From Brevibacterium sp. S111 (lineage in GTDB: Bacteria; Actinomycetota; Actinomycetes; Actinomycetales; Brevibacteriaceae): a stretch of DNA of 64,000 bases. This document shows positions 1 to 9,478 of the stretch, piece after piece. The notes beneath the pieces were generated by a model. It was given only the letters and a program-made list of their open reading frames with translations. It did not search any database and had not been told where the DNA came from. Positions within the stretch are counted from its first letter, which is position 1, and every line of letters begins with the position of its first letter. Both the position numbers and the translations under genes were made by a program. The DNA lies in the NCBI RefSeq assembly GCF_004745075.1, contig NZ_RHFH01000010.1, positions 124,001-188,000 on the forward strand. Direction: 5' to 3'.

Positions 1-691
1 CCGCGTCGGAGGCCACGATCGCTTCGGCGAGCGAGGGGACGAGCAGATGCGGCATCACCGAGGTGTACCAGGATCCGGGGCCGAGGTTGAGCACATCGGC
101 TTCGTGTACGACTTCGACGGTTTCGTATCGGGCCGGCGGTGCGGCGGGGTCGAGGCGCACGGTCTCGACATGGCCGAGGGTGGAGGCGAGCACGGATTGT
201 CCGCGCACGACTTGGAACGATCCGGGGAACTTCACATCGGCTTCGATCGTCAGCGGTACCGAGGACATCGGCAGCACGCGACCGTGGGCGCGCAGCAGCC
301 GGGCCATCCAGTCGAGTCCGGCGACATGGTCGCCGTGGATCTGCCACAGAGCGGCGATGAGCAGATTGCCCACGGCATGGCCCGAGAGTTCGCCGTCGGA
401 TTCGAAGCGGTGCTGGATGACGTCGCGCCAGGTCTGCCCCCAGGTGCCGTCATCGCACAGCGCGGCCAGCGCCATCCGCAGATCGCCGGGCGGCAGTCCC
501 CCGAGCTCGTCGCGGAGGCGACCGGACGATCCCCCGTCATCGGCGACGGTGACCACAGCGGTGAGGTCCTCGGTGAGCAGGCGGAACGCCCGCAGGGCCG
601 CATAGAGTCCGTGGCCGCCGCCGAAAGAGACGATGCTCGGACCGTCGTTCTGCGTCCCCGAGGTGATCACGGGCAGGTCTTCGGTCTCCAT
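1..691 (-). CDS. yvcK: YvcK/CofD-like gluconeogenesis factor (C-terminus cut by window edge)
   Basis: N-terminal 230 residues of a YvcK (CofD-like Rossmann) protein; the rest lies beyond base 1. Visible hallmarks are SFGGGHGLYAALRAFR near residue 25 and VADDGGSSGRLRDEL near residue 50, the glycine-rich nucleotide/sugar-binding segments of this family, followed by GDLRMALAALCDD. YvcK family proteins bind UDP-sugars and influence carbon flux and cell-wall metabolism. The ATG at 691 follows the rapZ stop by one base, so the pair is translationally coupled; an ATG at 696 is out of frame. In actinobacteria the same run normally continues into whiA, so whiA is the expected next gene to the left, outside the window. 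Confidence 0.9.
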   Translation of the reverse strand, partial: METEDLPVITSGTQNDGPSIVSFGGGHGLYAALRAFRLLTEDLTAVVTVADDGGSSGRLRDELGGLPPGDLRMALAALCDDGTWGQTWRDVIQHRFESDGELSGHAVGNLLIAALWQIHGDHVAGLDWMARLLRAHGRVLPMSSVPLTIEADVKFPGSFQVVRGQSVLASTLGHVETVRLDPAAPPARYETVEVVHEADVLNLGPGSWYTSVMPHLLVPSLAEAIVASDA

Positions 692-692
692 G

Positions 693-1589
693 TCATTCTC
701 TTCCCAAGTCGCGGTGGCGCACGGTCACGGGAATGCCCGTCTGCGCGGACAGGAGCTTGCCGACGCGTTCGCTGATGGCCACGGACCGGTGTTTGCCTCC
801 GGTGCAGCCGATGCCGATCATCGCGTAGCCGCGCCCTTCGCGGAGGTAGCCTTCGGCCACGGTCGACAGGGTTGCAGCATAGCGTTCGATGAACTCCTCG
901 GCACCGTTCTGCTCGAGCACGAAGGACGCGACATCGGAGTCGAGCCCATTGTGTCCGCGCAGGTGGGGAATCCAATACGGGTTGGGCAGGAAGCGGACGT
1001 CGGCGATGTGGTCGGCGTCCTTGGGCAGCCCGTATTTGAAGCCGAAGCTCATCAAGGTCAGGCGCAGCGGCGGAGTGTCGTCGTCGCTGAAGCGTTTGCG
1101 CACCTCAGCGGAGAGCTGATGGACGTTGAGATCGGAGGTGTCGACGATGATGTCGGCACGGTGCTTGAGAGTCTCGAGTTGGGCACGCTCGGCTTCGATG
1201 CCGTCGAGGAGGGTCCCTTCGCCCTGCAGCGGGTGGGGACGCCTCGTCGATTCGAAACGGCGCACGAGGACTTCGTCCGAGGCTTCGAGGTAGAGGATGC
1301 GCAGTGACAGTCCCTGATCGACGAAGTCGCCGATCGTCTCCTGCAGCTCCGTGTACTTCGTCCGTCCCTTGGCGTCGATGACGATCGCGATCTTGGGCAG
1401 AGCACCGTCGGCGCGGGCGACGAGTTCGACCAGCGGACGCATCATCTGCGGCGGCAGATTGTCCACGACGTACCAGTCCATGTCTTCGAGCACATTGGCC
1501 ACGGTCGTCCTGCCCGCCCCGGACATGCCGGTGACGAGAACGACCTCGATGGGATGGTCGGAACCGTTCGGTTCGGCCTGCGTACTCAC
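693..1589 (-). CDS. rapZ: RapZ-family nucleotide-binding protein
   Basis: 298-residue RapZ/YvcJ family P-loop protein. The Walker A motif GMSGAGRTT is at residues 21-29, and the C-terminal domain has the family motif GIGCTGGKHRSV near residue 250. In E. coli RapZ controls glucosamine-6-phosphate synthase through small RNAs; in Gram-positives the role is less clear, so only the family is certain. I chose the GTG at 1589 because AGGAGG lies 4 bases upstream (1594-1599); an upstream in-frame extension to 1643 lacks such a site. It sits between uvrC (78-base gap) and yvcK (one base), the standard actinobacterial order. Confidence 0.92.
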   Translation of the reverse strand: MSTQAEPNGSDHPIEVVLVTGMSGAGRTTVANVLEDMDWYVVDNLPPQMMRPLVELVARADGALPKIAIVIDAKGRTKYTELQETIGDFVDQGLSLRILYLEASDEVLVRRFESTRRPHPLQGEGTLLDGIEAERAQLETLKHRADIIVDTSDLNVHQLSAEVRKRFSDDDTPPLRLTLMSFGFKYGLPKDADHIADVRFLPNPYWIPHLRGHNGLDSDVASFVLEQNGAEEFIERYAATLSTVAEGYLREGRGYAMIGIGCTGGKHRSVAISERVGKLLSAQTGIPVTVRHRDLGRE

Positions 1590-1667
1590 ACGTCCTCCTC
1601 TGTCGGTGCCCGATCGGTGCCCGGGCACGGGGTCTCTGGGCACTACTCTAGGGCAGTTTCGTCGTGC

Positions 1668-3527
1668 TCAGTCGGCCAGTGCCGCGACGATCTTGGCCGC
1701 GAGCGAGGGACCGATTCCCTTGACCTCGCAGATCTCCTCGGCGGTGGCGGCACGGACCTTCTTCACCGACCCGAAATGACGCAGCAGAGCGGTGCGTTTG
1801 GATTCTCCGAGTCCCGCGATGTCGTCGAGGACCGAGCTGGTCATCGCCTTCGCGCGCTTCGACCGGTGGTAGGAGATCGCGAAGCGGTGGGCTTCGTCGC
1901 GCAGCCGCTGCATGAGGAAGAGACCTTCGGAGTTGCGCGGGAGGATCACCGGGAACGGGTCCTCGGGCACCCAGATCTCTTCGAGTCGTTTGGCCAGACC
2001 GACCACGGAGATGTCGACGATCCCGAGGTCCGTCAGCGCCTTCGTGGCGGCAGCGACCTGTGGACCGGCACCGTCGACGACGAGGAGGCCCGGTCGGTAG
2101 CCGAAGCGTTCGTCGGGTTCGTCGGAGCCCATCTGTTCGAGGTAGCGGCTGAACCGGCGGGAGACGACATCGTACATCGAGGCCGTGTCGTCGGCGGCGG
2201 CTTCGCCGTGAATGGCGAAGTGTCGGTAATCGCGCTTCTTCGCCATTCCGTCTTCGAACACGACGAGGGAGGCCACGACGTTCGATCCCTGGGTGTGGGA
2301 GATGTCGATGCATTCGATCCGCAGCGGGGCTTCGGGCAGGCCGAGATGCTCTTGGATCTCTTTGAGCGCCTGACTGCGGGTGGTCAGGTCGGAGGAGCGT
2401 TTGAGTTTGTGCTGGACCAGCGCTTCCTTCGCGTTCTTGTCCACCGTCTCCAGCGCGGCCCTCTTCTCACCGCGTTCGGGCACACGGACCGTCACTCGCG
2501 CCCCCCGCTGCTGGCTCAGCCAGGCTTCGAGGGACTCCTGATCGGCCGGCAGGGTGTCGACGAGGATCTCCTTCGGGATCGCCTCGGCGTCGAGACCGGA
2601 ATACGCCTGCCGCAGGTAGTCGGTGGTCAGTTCCGCCGGAGTGTGGTCATCGGAGCGTTCGATGATCCAGCCGCGTTGACCGCGGATCCGGCCCTGTCTC
2701 ACATGGAATACCTGTACGGAGGCTTCGAGCTCCTCGGTGACGAGGGCGAAGATATCGCAGTCGGCGCTGACCGAGAGGACCACGGCGGACTTGTCGAGCA
2801 CCTTCTGCAGGGCGGTGATCTCATCCCGCAGACGGGCGGCCCGTTCGTAATCGAGCTCCTCGGCGGCCTGTGCCATCTCCTTCTTGCGGTAGCTGATGAA
2901 CCGCCCGGTGTTGCCGGACATGAAGTCGGTGATGCTGCGGGCGAGCTCCCGGTGCTCGTCCTTGCTGATGTGGTCGACGCAGGGGGCCGCGCATTTGTCG
3001 ATGTAGCCGAGCAGGCAGGGACGGCCGCTGCGTTCTGCACGCCGGTAGACCCCGGGGGTGCAGGTGCGCATCGGGAAGGCCCTGAGCAGCAGGTCGAGGG
3101 TGTCCTTGATCGCCCACACCTGGGCGAAGGGACCGAAGTACTTCACGCCCTTGCGGCGTTTGCCGCGGGTGATGAAGGCTCGCGGCACCTCTTCGTTCAT
3201 GGTGATCGCGAGGTAGGGGTAGGACTTGTCGTCGCGGAACATGACGTTGAACCGCGGATTGAACTCGTTGATCCACGTCCACTCGAGCTGCAGGGCTTCG
3301 ACCTCGGTGTCGACGACGGTCCATTCCACGGAATTCGCGGTGTGGACCATCGTCGACGTCCGCGGATGCAGTGCGACGGGGTTCGCGAAGTACGAATTGA
3401 GGCGGTTGCGGAGGTTCTTCGCCTTCCCCACGTAGATCACTCGGCGGTCGGGGTCCCGGAATTTGTACACGCCGGCCGAGGTCGGGATCGACCCCGTGGC
3501 CGGACGGTAGCTGGATGGATCGGGCAT
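1668..3527 (-). CDS. uvrC: Excinuclease ABC subunit C
   Basis: 619 residues, normal length. UvrC makes both incisions around a lesion handed over by UvrB. Domains seen: N-terminal GIY-YIG nuclease (residues 16-95, with GVYKFRD and IYVGKAKNLR), the cysteine cluster region 155-185, a UVR helix pair that contacts UvrB (about 213-245), the RNase H-like endonuclease domain from about residue 370 (IECIDISHTQG) and a C-terminal double helix-hairpin-helix (from about 565, IAGLGESKR and VKGIGPSLAAKI). It starts five bases after the uvrA stop, so uvrA-uvrC form an operon with rapZ-yvcK downstream. Confidence 0.97.
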   Translation of the reverse strand: MPDPSSYRPATGSIPTSAGVYKFRDPDRRVIYVGKAKNLRNRLNSYFANPVALHPRTSTMVHTANSVEWTVVDTEVEALQLEWTWINEFNPRFNVMFRDDKSYPYLAITMNEEVPRAFITRGKRRKGVKYFGPFAQVWAIKDTLDLLLRAFPMRTCTPGVYRRAERSGRPCLLGYIDKCAAPCVDHISKDEHRELARSITDFMSGNTGRFISYRKKEMAQAAEELDYERAARLRDEITALQKVLDKSAVVLSVSADCDIFALVTEELEASVQVFHVRQGRIRGQRGWIIERSDDHTPAELTTDYLRQAYSGLDAEAIPKEILVDTLPADQESLEAWLSQQRGARVTVRVPERGEKRAALETVDKNAKEALVQHKLKRSSDLTTRSQALKEIQEHLGLPEAPLRIECIDISHTQGSNVVASLVVFEDGMAKKRDYRHFAIHGEAAADDTASMYDVVSRRFSRYLEQMGSDEPDERFGYRPGLLVVDGAGPQVAAATKALTDLGIVDISVVGLAKRLEEIWVPEDPFPVILPRNSEGLFLMQRLRDEAHRFAISYHRSKRAKAMTSSVLDDIAGLGESKRTALLRHFGSVKKVRAATAEEICEVKGIGPSLAAKIVAALAD

Positions 3528-3532
3528 TCGGA

Positions 3533-6406
3533 TCAGGCGTCGAGCATCGGTTTGAGGAACCGTCCGGTGTGGGACGCGGCCACCTCGGCGACTTCCTCCG
3601 GAGTGCCGTCGGCGATGATCTGACCGCCGCCGCGACCGCCTTCGGGTCCGAGATCGATGACGTGGTCGGCGTTGCCGATCACATCGAGGTTGTGTTCGAT
3701 GACGATGACCGTGTTGCCTTTGTCGACGAGCCCCTGGAGGACGAGCAGCAGCTTCGAGATGTCCTCGAAGTGCAGGCCCGTCGTCGGTTCGTCGAGCACG
3801 TAGACGGTCCGTCCGCGCGAGCGCTTCTGCAGTTCGGCGGCGAGTTTGACCCGCTGTGCCTCGCCACCGGACAGCGTCGTCGCCGGCTGACCGAGGCGGA
3901 CATAGCCGAGCCCGACCTCGACGAGGGTCTTCAGGTGACGGGAGATCGCAGGGATCGCCGCGAAGAAGTCGTTGGCCTCTTCGATGGGCATGTCGAGGAC
4001 TTCGGCGATGCTCTTGCCCTTGAACGTCACTTCGAGGGTCTCCCGGTTGTACCGGGCCCCTTGGCAGACTTCGCAGGGCACGTAGACGTCGGGCAGGAAG
4101 TTCATCTCGATCTTGATGGTGCCGTCGCCGCTGCAGTTCTCGCAGCGGCCGCCCTTGACGTTGAAGGAGAACCGTCCCGGCAGGTAGCCGCGGACCTTCG
4201 CCGACTCCGTTTCGGCGAACAGCCTGCGCACATGGTCGAACACGCCGGTGTAGGTGGCGGGGTTCGACCGTGGGGTCCGACCGATCGGCGACTGGTCGAC
4301 GTGGACGACCTTGTCGAGGTTGTCCAGTCCGGTCACCCGTTTGTGGCGTCCGGGCACGCGAGAGGCGCCGTTGAGGACATTGGCCATCTGCGTGTAGAGG
4401 ATCTCGTTGACCAGGGTCGACTTGCCCGAACCGGACACACCGGTGACGGCCGTGAGCACGCCGAGCGGGAAGGACACCGTGACATCGCGCAGGTTGTTCT
4501 CCACCGCCTTCTCGACGGTGACCATCCGCTCCCTGTCGACGGGGCGACGGGCTGCTGGGATCTGGATCTCGCGACGACCGGAGAGGTAGTCGCCGGTGAT
4601 CGAGCCCGGGGCGTCCCTGAGCCCGGGCACGGGGCCCGAGTAGACGACCTCTCCCCCGTGCTCGCCGGCGCCGGGACCGATGTCGACGATCCAGTCGGCG
4701 GATTCGATGGTGTCCTCATCGTGTTCGACGACGATGAGGGTGTTGCCCAGCTCCTTGAGCTTGTTGAGCGTCTCGATGAGTCTGCGGTTGTCACGCTGGT
4801 GCAGACCGATCGAGGGCTCGTCGAGGACGTAGAGGACGCCGACGAGTCCCGAACCGATCTGCGTGGCCAAGCGGATGCGCTGGGCTTCGCCGCCGGACAG
4901 GGTGCCCGCGGCACGATTGAGGCTGAGGTAGTCGAGTCCGACGTCGAGAAGGAAGCCGAGTCGGGCGTTGATCTCCTTCATCACCTGAGCCGCCACCGCC
5001 GCATCCCGGTCGCTGAGTTCGAGTGAGCCGAGGAACTCCGCGGCTTCGTCGAGAGCGAGTTCGGAGACTTCGGCGATGGATCTGTCGCCGACCTTGACCG
5101 CGAGGATCTCGGGCTTGAGGCGGGTCCCCTGGCAGCTGGCGCAGGGGATCTCCCGCATATACGACTCGTAGCGCTCGCGCGACCAATCGGATTCGGTCTC
5201 TTCGTGTTTGCGCTGGATGTACTGGTAGACACCCTCGAAACCGGTCGAGTAGGTGCGTTCGCGGCCGAAGCGGTTCTTGTACTTGACGTGGACCTTGTAG
5301 TCCTTGCCGGTGAGGATCGCGGTCTTCGCGGTCTTCGGCAGCTTCTTCCACGGTGTCTTCATATCGAACCCGAGCTCGTCGCCGAGGCCCTTGAGCAGCC
5401 GGTTGAAGTACTTCGCGACCTGCTTGCCGCCGGACCAGGGGGCGATCGCTCCAGCACCGAGGCTGAGGTCCTCATCGGGCACGACGAGGTCCTCATCGAC
5501 CTGCAGGCGCGTGCCGATGCCGTCACAGGTCGGGCAGGCGCCGAAGGGCGAGTTGAAGGAGAAGGACCGCGGCTCGATCTCGTCGACCGTCAGCGGGTGT
5601 TCGTTCGGGCACGACATGTGTTCGGAGAAGGTGCGGATCGTGCCTTCGTCGACGAGGTCGATGTCGATGCGGCCATCGGCCAGGCCGAGTGCGGTCTCAA
5701 CCGAGTCGGTCAGACGCGGACGCATTCCGGGCTTCGCCACGAGGCGGTCGACGACGACGGAGATCGTGTGCTTGTACTGCTTCTCCAAGGCCGGAGGTTC
5801 ACTCAGGGTGATCTGCTCGCCGTCGACGATGGCACGCGAGAAGCCCTTGGCCTGCAGTTCGGTGAAGAGGTCGACGAACTCGCCCTTGCGGGAGCGGACG
5901 ACGGGGGCGAGGACGAGGAACTTCGTGCGCTCCTCGAGCTCGAGCAGCTGGTCGACGATCTGCTGCGGAGTCTGCTTCGTGATCACCTCACCGCAGACCG
6001 GACAGTGCGGGGTGCCGATGCGTGCCCACAGCAGGCGCAGGAAGTCGTAGACCTCCGTGATCGTGCCGACGGTCGAGCGCGGGTTGCGCGATGTCGACTT
6101 CTGGTCGATCGACACCGCCGGGGACAGCCCTTCGATGAAGTCGACATCGGGTTTGTCCATCTGACCGAGGAACATGCGGGCGTAGGAGGACAGGGATTCG
6201 ACGTAGCGTCGCTGCCCCTCGGCGAAGATCGTGTCGAAGGCCAGGGACGACTTGCCGGATCCGGACAGTCCGGTGAAGACGACCATGGAGTCACGCGGCA
6301 GGGCGATCTCGACGTTCTTGAGATTGTGTGCCCGTGCGCCCTTGACCCACAGCGTGTCGAGATGGGAGACGCCGCTGACTTGCTCAACGTTATTGGTTTT
6401 CATCAC
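3533..6406 (-). CDS. uvrA: Excinuclease ABC subunit A
   Basis: 957 residues, full length. UvrA is the damage-sensing ATPase that loads UvrB. There are two ABC cassettes, each split by an insertion: Walker [10 protein letters not shown] at 46-54 and GVSGSGKST near 660, signature LSGGEAQR in both halves, and Walker B segments ending in LDEPS and LDEPT. The second zinc module CENCSGDG...[10 protein letters not shown] is intact. The start is ATG ATG AAA; internal alternatives exist but would shorten the conserved [16 protein letters not shown] start only slightly. No LexA-type SOS box is obvious in the 76 bases upstream, which separate it from the helicase gene. Confidence 0.97.
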   Translation of the reverse strand: MMKTNNVEQVSGVSHLDTLWVKGARAHNLKNVEIALPRDSMVVFTGLSGSGKSSLAFDTIFAEGQRRYVESLSSYARMFLGQMDKPDVDFIEGLSPAVSIDQKSTSRNPRSTVGTITEVYDFLRLLWARIGTPHCPVCGEVITKQTPQQIVDQLLELEERTKFLVLAPVVRSRKGEFVDLFTELQAKGFSRAIVDGEQITLSEPPALEKQYKHTISVVVDRLVAKPGMRPRLTDSVETALGLADGRIDIDLVDEGTIRTFSEHMSCPNEHPLTVDEIEPRSFSFNSPFGACPTCDGIGTRLQVDEDLVVPDEDLSLGAGAIAPWSGGKQVAKYFNRLLKGLGDELGFDMKTPWKKLPKTAKTAILTGKDYKVHVKYKNRFGRERTYSTGFEGVYQYIQRKHEETESDWSRERYESYMREIPCASCQGTRLKPEILAVKVGDRSIAEVSELALDEAAEFLGSLELSDRDAAVAAQVMKEINARLGFLLDVGLDYLSLNRAAGTLSGGEAQRIRLATQIGSGLVGVLYVLDEPSIGLHQRDNRRLIETLNKLKELGNTLIVVEHDEDTIESADWIVDIGPGAGEHGGEVVYSGPVPGLRDAPGSITGDYLSGRREIQIPAARRPVDRERMVTVEKAVENNLRDVTVSFPLGVLTAVTGVSGSGKSTLVNEILYTQMANVLNGASRVPGRHKRVTGLDNLDKVVHVDQSPIGRTPRSNPATYTGVFDHVRRLFAETESAKVRGYLPGRFSFNVKGGRCENCSGDGTIKIEMNFLPDVYVPCEVCQGARYNRETLEVTFKGKSIAEVLDMPIEEANDFFAAIPAISRHLKTLVEVGLGYVRLGQPATTLSGGEAQRVKLAAELQKRSRGRTVYVLDEPTTGLHFEDISKLLLVLQGLVDKGNTVIVIEHNLDVIGNADHVIDLGPEGGRGGGQIIADGTPEEVAEVAASHTGRFLKPMLDA

Positions 6407-6482
6407 CTGACCACTGTATTCCTCGGCACTGACATTGCTTCATTCTCGGCTCTTTGCACCGGCCGCGGCCGGGCCGTGGGGT

Positions 6483-8984
6483 TCATCTGACGGCGCCGAT
6501 CTCGCCGACCGAGACGATGCGGAGAACGATGTCTCCGGCTTCGTCGCTGGCTTCCACGTCCACCTCGGCGTCGATGGCCCAGTCCCGGTTCCCTTCGGGG
6601 TCGGCCAGGATCTGGCGGACGTTCCAGGTGGAAGAACCGGGTTCGATGTCGATATATTCCCGACCGCGGGCCTTCTGGTCCGTGAGCAGGTCGCCGTAGA
6701 CATCGTAGAAGTCCTCGATTGCGTCTTCCCAGGCACGGGCGTCGAAGCCGGATTCCGCGTCGAGGCGGCCGAGTTCGGTGTAGTCGGCACGTTCTGCGAG
6801 GAGCACCCGGTGGAACAGGGCGTTGCGGATCTCGGCGGTGAAGACCTTCGTGTTCTCGGAGAACCGACGATCCAACGCCGGCAGCTCATCGGCATGCTGA
6901 GTCGGATCGAGACCCTGCAGGGTCCGCCATTCGTCGAGCAGGGAGGAGTCCGTGCGGGCGATGGTCTCACCGAGCCATTCGATGATGTCGGCCAGCTCCT
7001 CGGTCCGGTTCTCCGCCGGCACGTTGTGCAGCAGCGCCCGGTAGACGTCGGTGAGGTACCGCAGCAGGCTGCCTTCGGCGCGGGCCAGGGAATAGTAGCC
7101 GACGAACTGTGTGAAGCCCATGGACTGTTCGATCATGTCGCGGACGACGGATTTCGGTTCGAAGCTGCCGCCGCGCAGCCACGGGTGGGTCTCGACGAAG
7201 TGGTCGAAGGCGGGTTCGAGCATCTCGGCCAGGGGTGCGGGTCCTTCGACCTCGTCGAGGATGGCCATCCGTTCGGCGTAGTCGACCCCTTCGGCTTTGA
7301 GTTCGGCCAGGGTGTCGCCCTTGATCCGGTCGAGTTGGCCCTTGAGGATCTGGAACGGCACCGAAGTGGTGGATTCGACGATGGAGACGATGTCGAGGGC
7401 GTAGGTGTCGTCGTCTTCGTCGAGGAGGTCGAGCGCGGCGAGGACGAACGGTGCCAGCGGCTGATTGAGCGCGAACTGGGGGCCGAGGTCCTGGGTGGCG
7501 GAGAGTTCGTTCCCTCTGATTTCGATGAGTCCGGCGTCGAGGAGGGAGCGTCCGATGCTGATCGCCGTGAGTTTGAGGTCGAGTCGGCGGTCCCGGGTCT
7601 CGTGCGTCTTGTCGATGAAGTCGCCGATCGTCGACACGTCGGAGCCGGGACGGGCCACGAGGTTGAGGATCGTCGAATGGTCGATCTTCATCCGCGGGCG
7701 CAGGGTCTCGGATTCGCCTTCGATGAGTTTGGTGAAGGTCTCCTCCGACCAGCCGACGAACCCGGCTGGGGCGGCCTTCTTCTTGATCTTCTTCTTTTTC
7801 TTCTTGTCGTCGTTCGCGGCCTTCGCTTCGGCTTTGAGATTGTCGATGACGTGTTCCGGGGCTTGGGCGACGACGTAGCCGCGGGTGTCGAATCCGGCGC
7901 GGCCGGCACGGCCGGCCAGCTGCTGGAATTCGCGGACGCTGAGTCTGCGCATCTTCCGGCCGTCGAATTTCGTCAGCCCAGTCAGCAGCACGGAGCGGAT
8001 GGGCACATTGATGCCCACGCCAAGGGTGTCGGTGCCGGAGATGACGAGCAGCAGGCCTTTGAGCGCGAGCTGCTCGATGAGGCGCCGGTATTTCGGCAGC
8101 ATGCCCGCGTGGTGGACGCCGACGCCGTGGAGGAGGAGTTTGCGCAGGCTCTGTCCGAAGCCCTTGCCGAAGGAGAAGCCTTTGATCGCCGCGGCGATCG
8201 CGGCTCTCTGGTCCTTCGTGGCGAGGTCGACCGAGAGGAGGTTCGTGGCGAGGTCGATCGCCCCGTTCTGGGAGTAGGAGACGACGTAGACCGGGGCTTT
8301 GTCGTTGCGGACGAGTCCGCGCAGGGTGTCCGAGAGCGTGTCCGTGGAGTATTCGTACTCAAGCGGCACGGGTCTCTCCGCCGAGGTTACCTCGGAGGAA
8401 TCGCGTCCCGTCGTCTCCCGCATGGTTCTGCGGATGTCGGTGGTGTCGCCGAGGGTGGCGGACATGAGGACGAACTGGGCCTGCGGCATCTCGAGCAGCG
8501 GCACCTGCCAGGCCCAGCCGCGGGAGGGGTCGGCGACATAGTGGAATTCGTCCATGACGACCATGCCCGCGTCGAGCATCCCGCCTTCGCGCAGCGCCTG
8601 GTTGGCGAGGATCTCTGCCGTTGCGCAGATGACAGGGGCATCGCCGTTGACGGTCGAGTCCCCGGTGATCATGCCGACGTTCTCGGCTCCGAAAGCGGCG
8701 ATGAGCGAGAAGAACTTCTCACTCACCAGGGCCTTGAGAGGAGCGGTGTAGTAGGCGCGGATCCCTCGGGTGTACGACTGGTAGAGGGCGAAGAGGGCCA
8801 CGAGTGACTTGCCCGAACCGGTCGGGGTGGCCATGATCGTGTTGTCGCCGGCGAGGATGCTGAGGAACGCCTCATCCTGGGCCGGGTACGGTTCGACTCC
8901 GATCTCCGAGCAGTATTCGCCGAAGGACTCGTAGATCGTATCGTCGTCCGCGAATTCCGCGGGGATCTCCTGCAATCTGGCCAC
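6483..8984 (-). CDS. Ski2/Mtr4-like DEAD/DEAH-box helicase (DUF3516 type)
   Basis: 833-residue superfamily 2 helicase. Motifs in order: Walker A ATPTGSGKS (about 62-70), TAPLKALVSEK, DEFH in place of DEVH, MSATL, TDTLGVGIN and QLAGRAGRAG. After the helicase core comes a short lysine tract (DDKKKKKKIKKK, bases about 7775-7808), then about 430 residues of actinobacterial C-terminal domain. Such proteins are annotated as RNA/DNA helicases of unknown substrate. The GTG at 8984 begins VARLQEIP; upstream in-frame codons are possible but are not needed by the fold. A -10-like TCTAAT lies at 9006-9011, giving a short leader. The gene lies between uvrA and a divergent yciI. Confidence 0.88.
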   Translation of the reverse strand: MARLQEIPAEFADDDTIYESFGEYCSEIGVEPYPAQDEAFLSILAGDNTIMATPTGSGKSLVALFALYQSYTRGIRAYYTAPLKALVSEKFFSLIAAFGAENVGMITGDSTVNGDAPVICATAEILANQALREGGMLDAGMVVMDEFHYVADPSRGWAWQVPLLEMPQAQFVLMSATLGDTTDIRRTMRETTGRDSSEVTSAERPVPLEYEYSTDTLSDTLRGLVRNDKAPVYVVSYSQNGAIDLATNLLSVDLATKDQRAAIAAAIKGFSFGKGFGQSLRKLLLHGVGVHHAGMLPKYRRLIEQLALKGLLLVISGTDTLGVGINVPIRSVLLTGLTKFDGRKMRRLSVREFQQLAGRAGRAGFDTRGYVVAQAPEHVIDNLKAEAKAANDDKKKKKKIKKKAAPAGFVGWSEETFTKLIEGESETLRPRMKIDHSTILNLVARPGSDVSTIGDFIDKTHETRDRRLDLKLTAISIGRSLLDAGLIEIRGNELSATQDLGPQFALNQPLAPFVLAALDLLDEDDDTYALDIVSIVESTTSVPFQILKGQLDRIKGDTLAELKAEGVDYAERMAILDEVEGPAPLAEMLEPAFDHFVETHPWLRGGSFEPKSVVRDMIEQSMGFTQFVGYYSLARAEGSLLRYLTDVYRALLHNVPAENRTEELADIIEWLGETIARTDSSLLDEWRTLQGLDPTQHADELPALDRRFSENTKVFTAEIRNALFHRVLLAERADYTELGRLDAESGFDARAWEDAIEDFYDVYGDLLTDQKARGREYIDIEPGSSTWNVRQILADPEGNRDWAIDAEVDVEASDEAGDIVLRIVSVGEIGAVR

Positions 8985-9005
8985 GCTGATGCACAGACCT
9001 TTCCG

Positions 9006-9013
9006 ATTAGACT
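9006..9013. promoter_or_regulatory. Overlapping symmetric -10 elements (bidirectional promoter)
   Basis: The octamer ATTAGACT reads TAGACT on the plus strand (9008-9013, facing yciI) and TCTAAT on the minus strand (9006-9011, facing the helicase). Both fit the TANNNT-type -10 consensus and both genes point away from it. No convincing -35 is seen for either direction. Confidence 0.45.
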
Positions 9014-9049
9014 GGTTCCATCCTATTGCTCGACACCGAGGAGTCACAC

Positions 9050-9340
9050 ATGCCGGTCTTCGCCGTCACCTACAACTATGGTCCCGATACAGACACGCGG
9101 ATGGAGCATCGCCCCGCGCACCGGCAATGGCAGGCGGAGTTGAATGAGGCCGGAACCATCCTCGCTTCGGGTCCTCTCGACGCTGATCCGCAGCCCGGCG
9201 GGCTGCTCGTCCTCAGCGCCGCCGACCGGGCGGAGGTCGAAACCCACCTCGCTCGGGACCCCTATGCGTCGCTCGGTGTGATCGAGTCGACACAGATTCG
9301 CGAGTGGACCCCGGTCTTCGGTCCTCTCGCTGCGGACTGA
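9050..9340 (+). CDS. YciI family protein
   Basis: 96-residue YciI-like (dimeric alpha/beta-barrel) protein: MPVFAVTYNYGPD, a central RPAHRQWQAEL with conserved His and Arg, then GTILASGPLDADPQPGG. The family is ferredoxin-like and often of unknown enzymology; some members are dehydrochlorinases or fused to sigma factors. The ATG at 9050 has GAGGAG 6 bases upstream; an upstream in-frame ATG at 9026 would add 8 unsupported residues. It is convergent with terC, with a strong bidirectional hairpin between them. Confidence 0.85.
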   Translation: MPVFAVTYNYGPDTDTRMEHRPAHRQWQAELNEAGTILASGPLDADPQPGGLLVLSAADRAEVETHLARDPYASLGVIESTQIREWTPVFGPLAAD

Positions 9341-9387
9341 GCCGCGAAGCGCCCGCAGCCCGGCCGGCTGCGGACTCAGTTATGACA

Positions 9388-9424
9388 CGGGCCGCAGCCG
9401 ATCCTCGGGATCAGCTGCGGCCCG
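9388..9424. terminator. Bidirectional hairpin terminator between yciI and terC
   Basis: Perfect 11-base arms CGGGCCGCAGC (9388-9398) and GCTGCGGCCCG (9414-9424). The loop itself contains GATCC-TCG-GGATC, so the structure can extend to a nested stem. It sits between convergent stops at 9340 and 9479. T-tracts are poor, as is usual at this GC content. Confidence 0.8.
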
Positions 9425-9478
9425 CGCTCTTCCCTGCCGCTCAGCGGCCTCCGAGTGCTGGGGCAGGCGTGGCGTGGA

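Noticed and set aside
694..696. ATG at 696 overlapping the rapZ stop as the yvcK start
   Set aside because: It is out of frame with the YvcK protein; the ATG at 691 is in frame.
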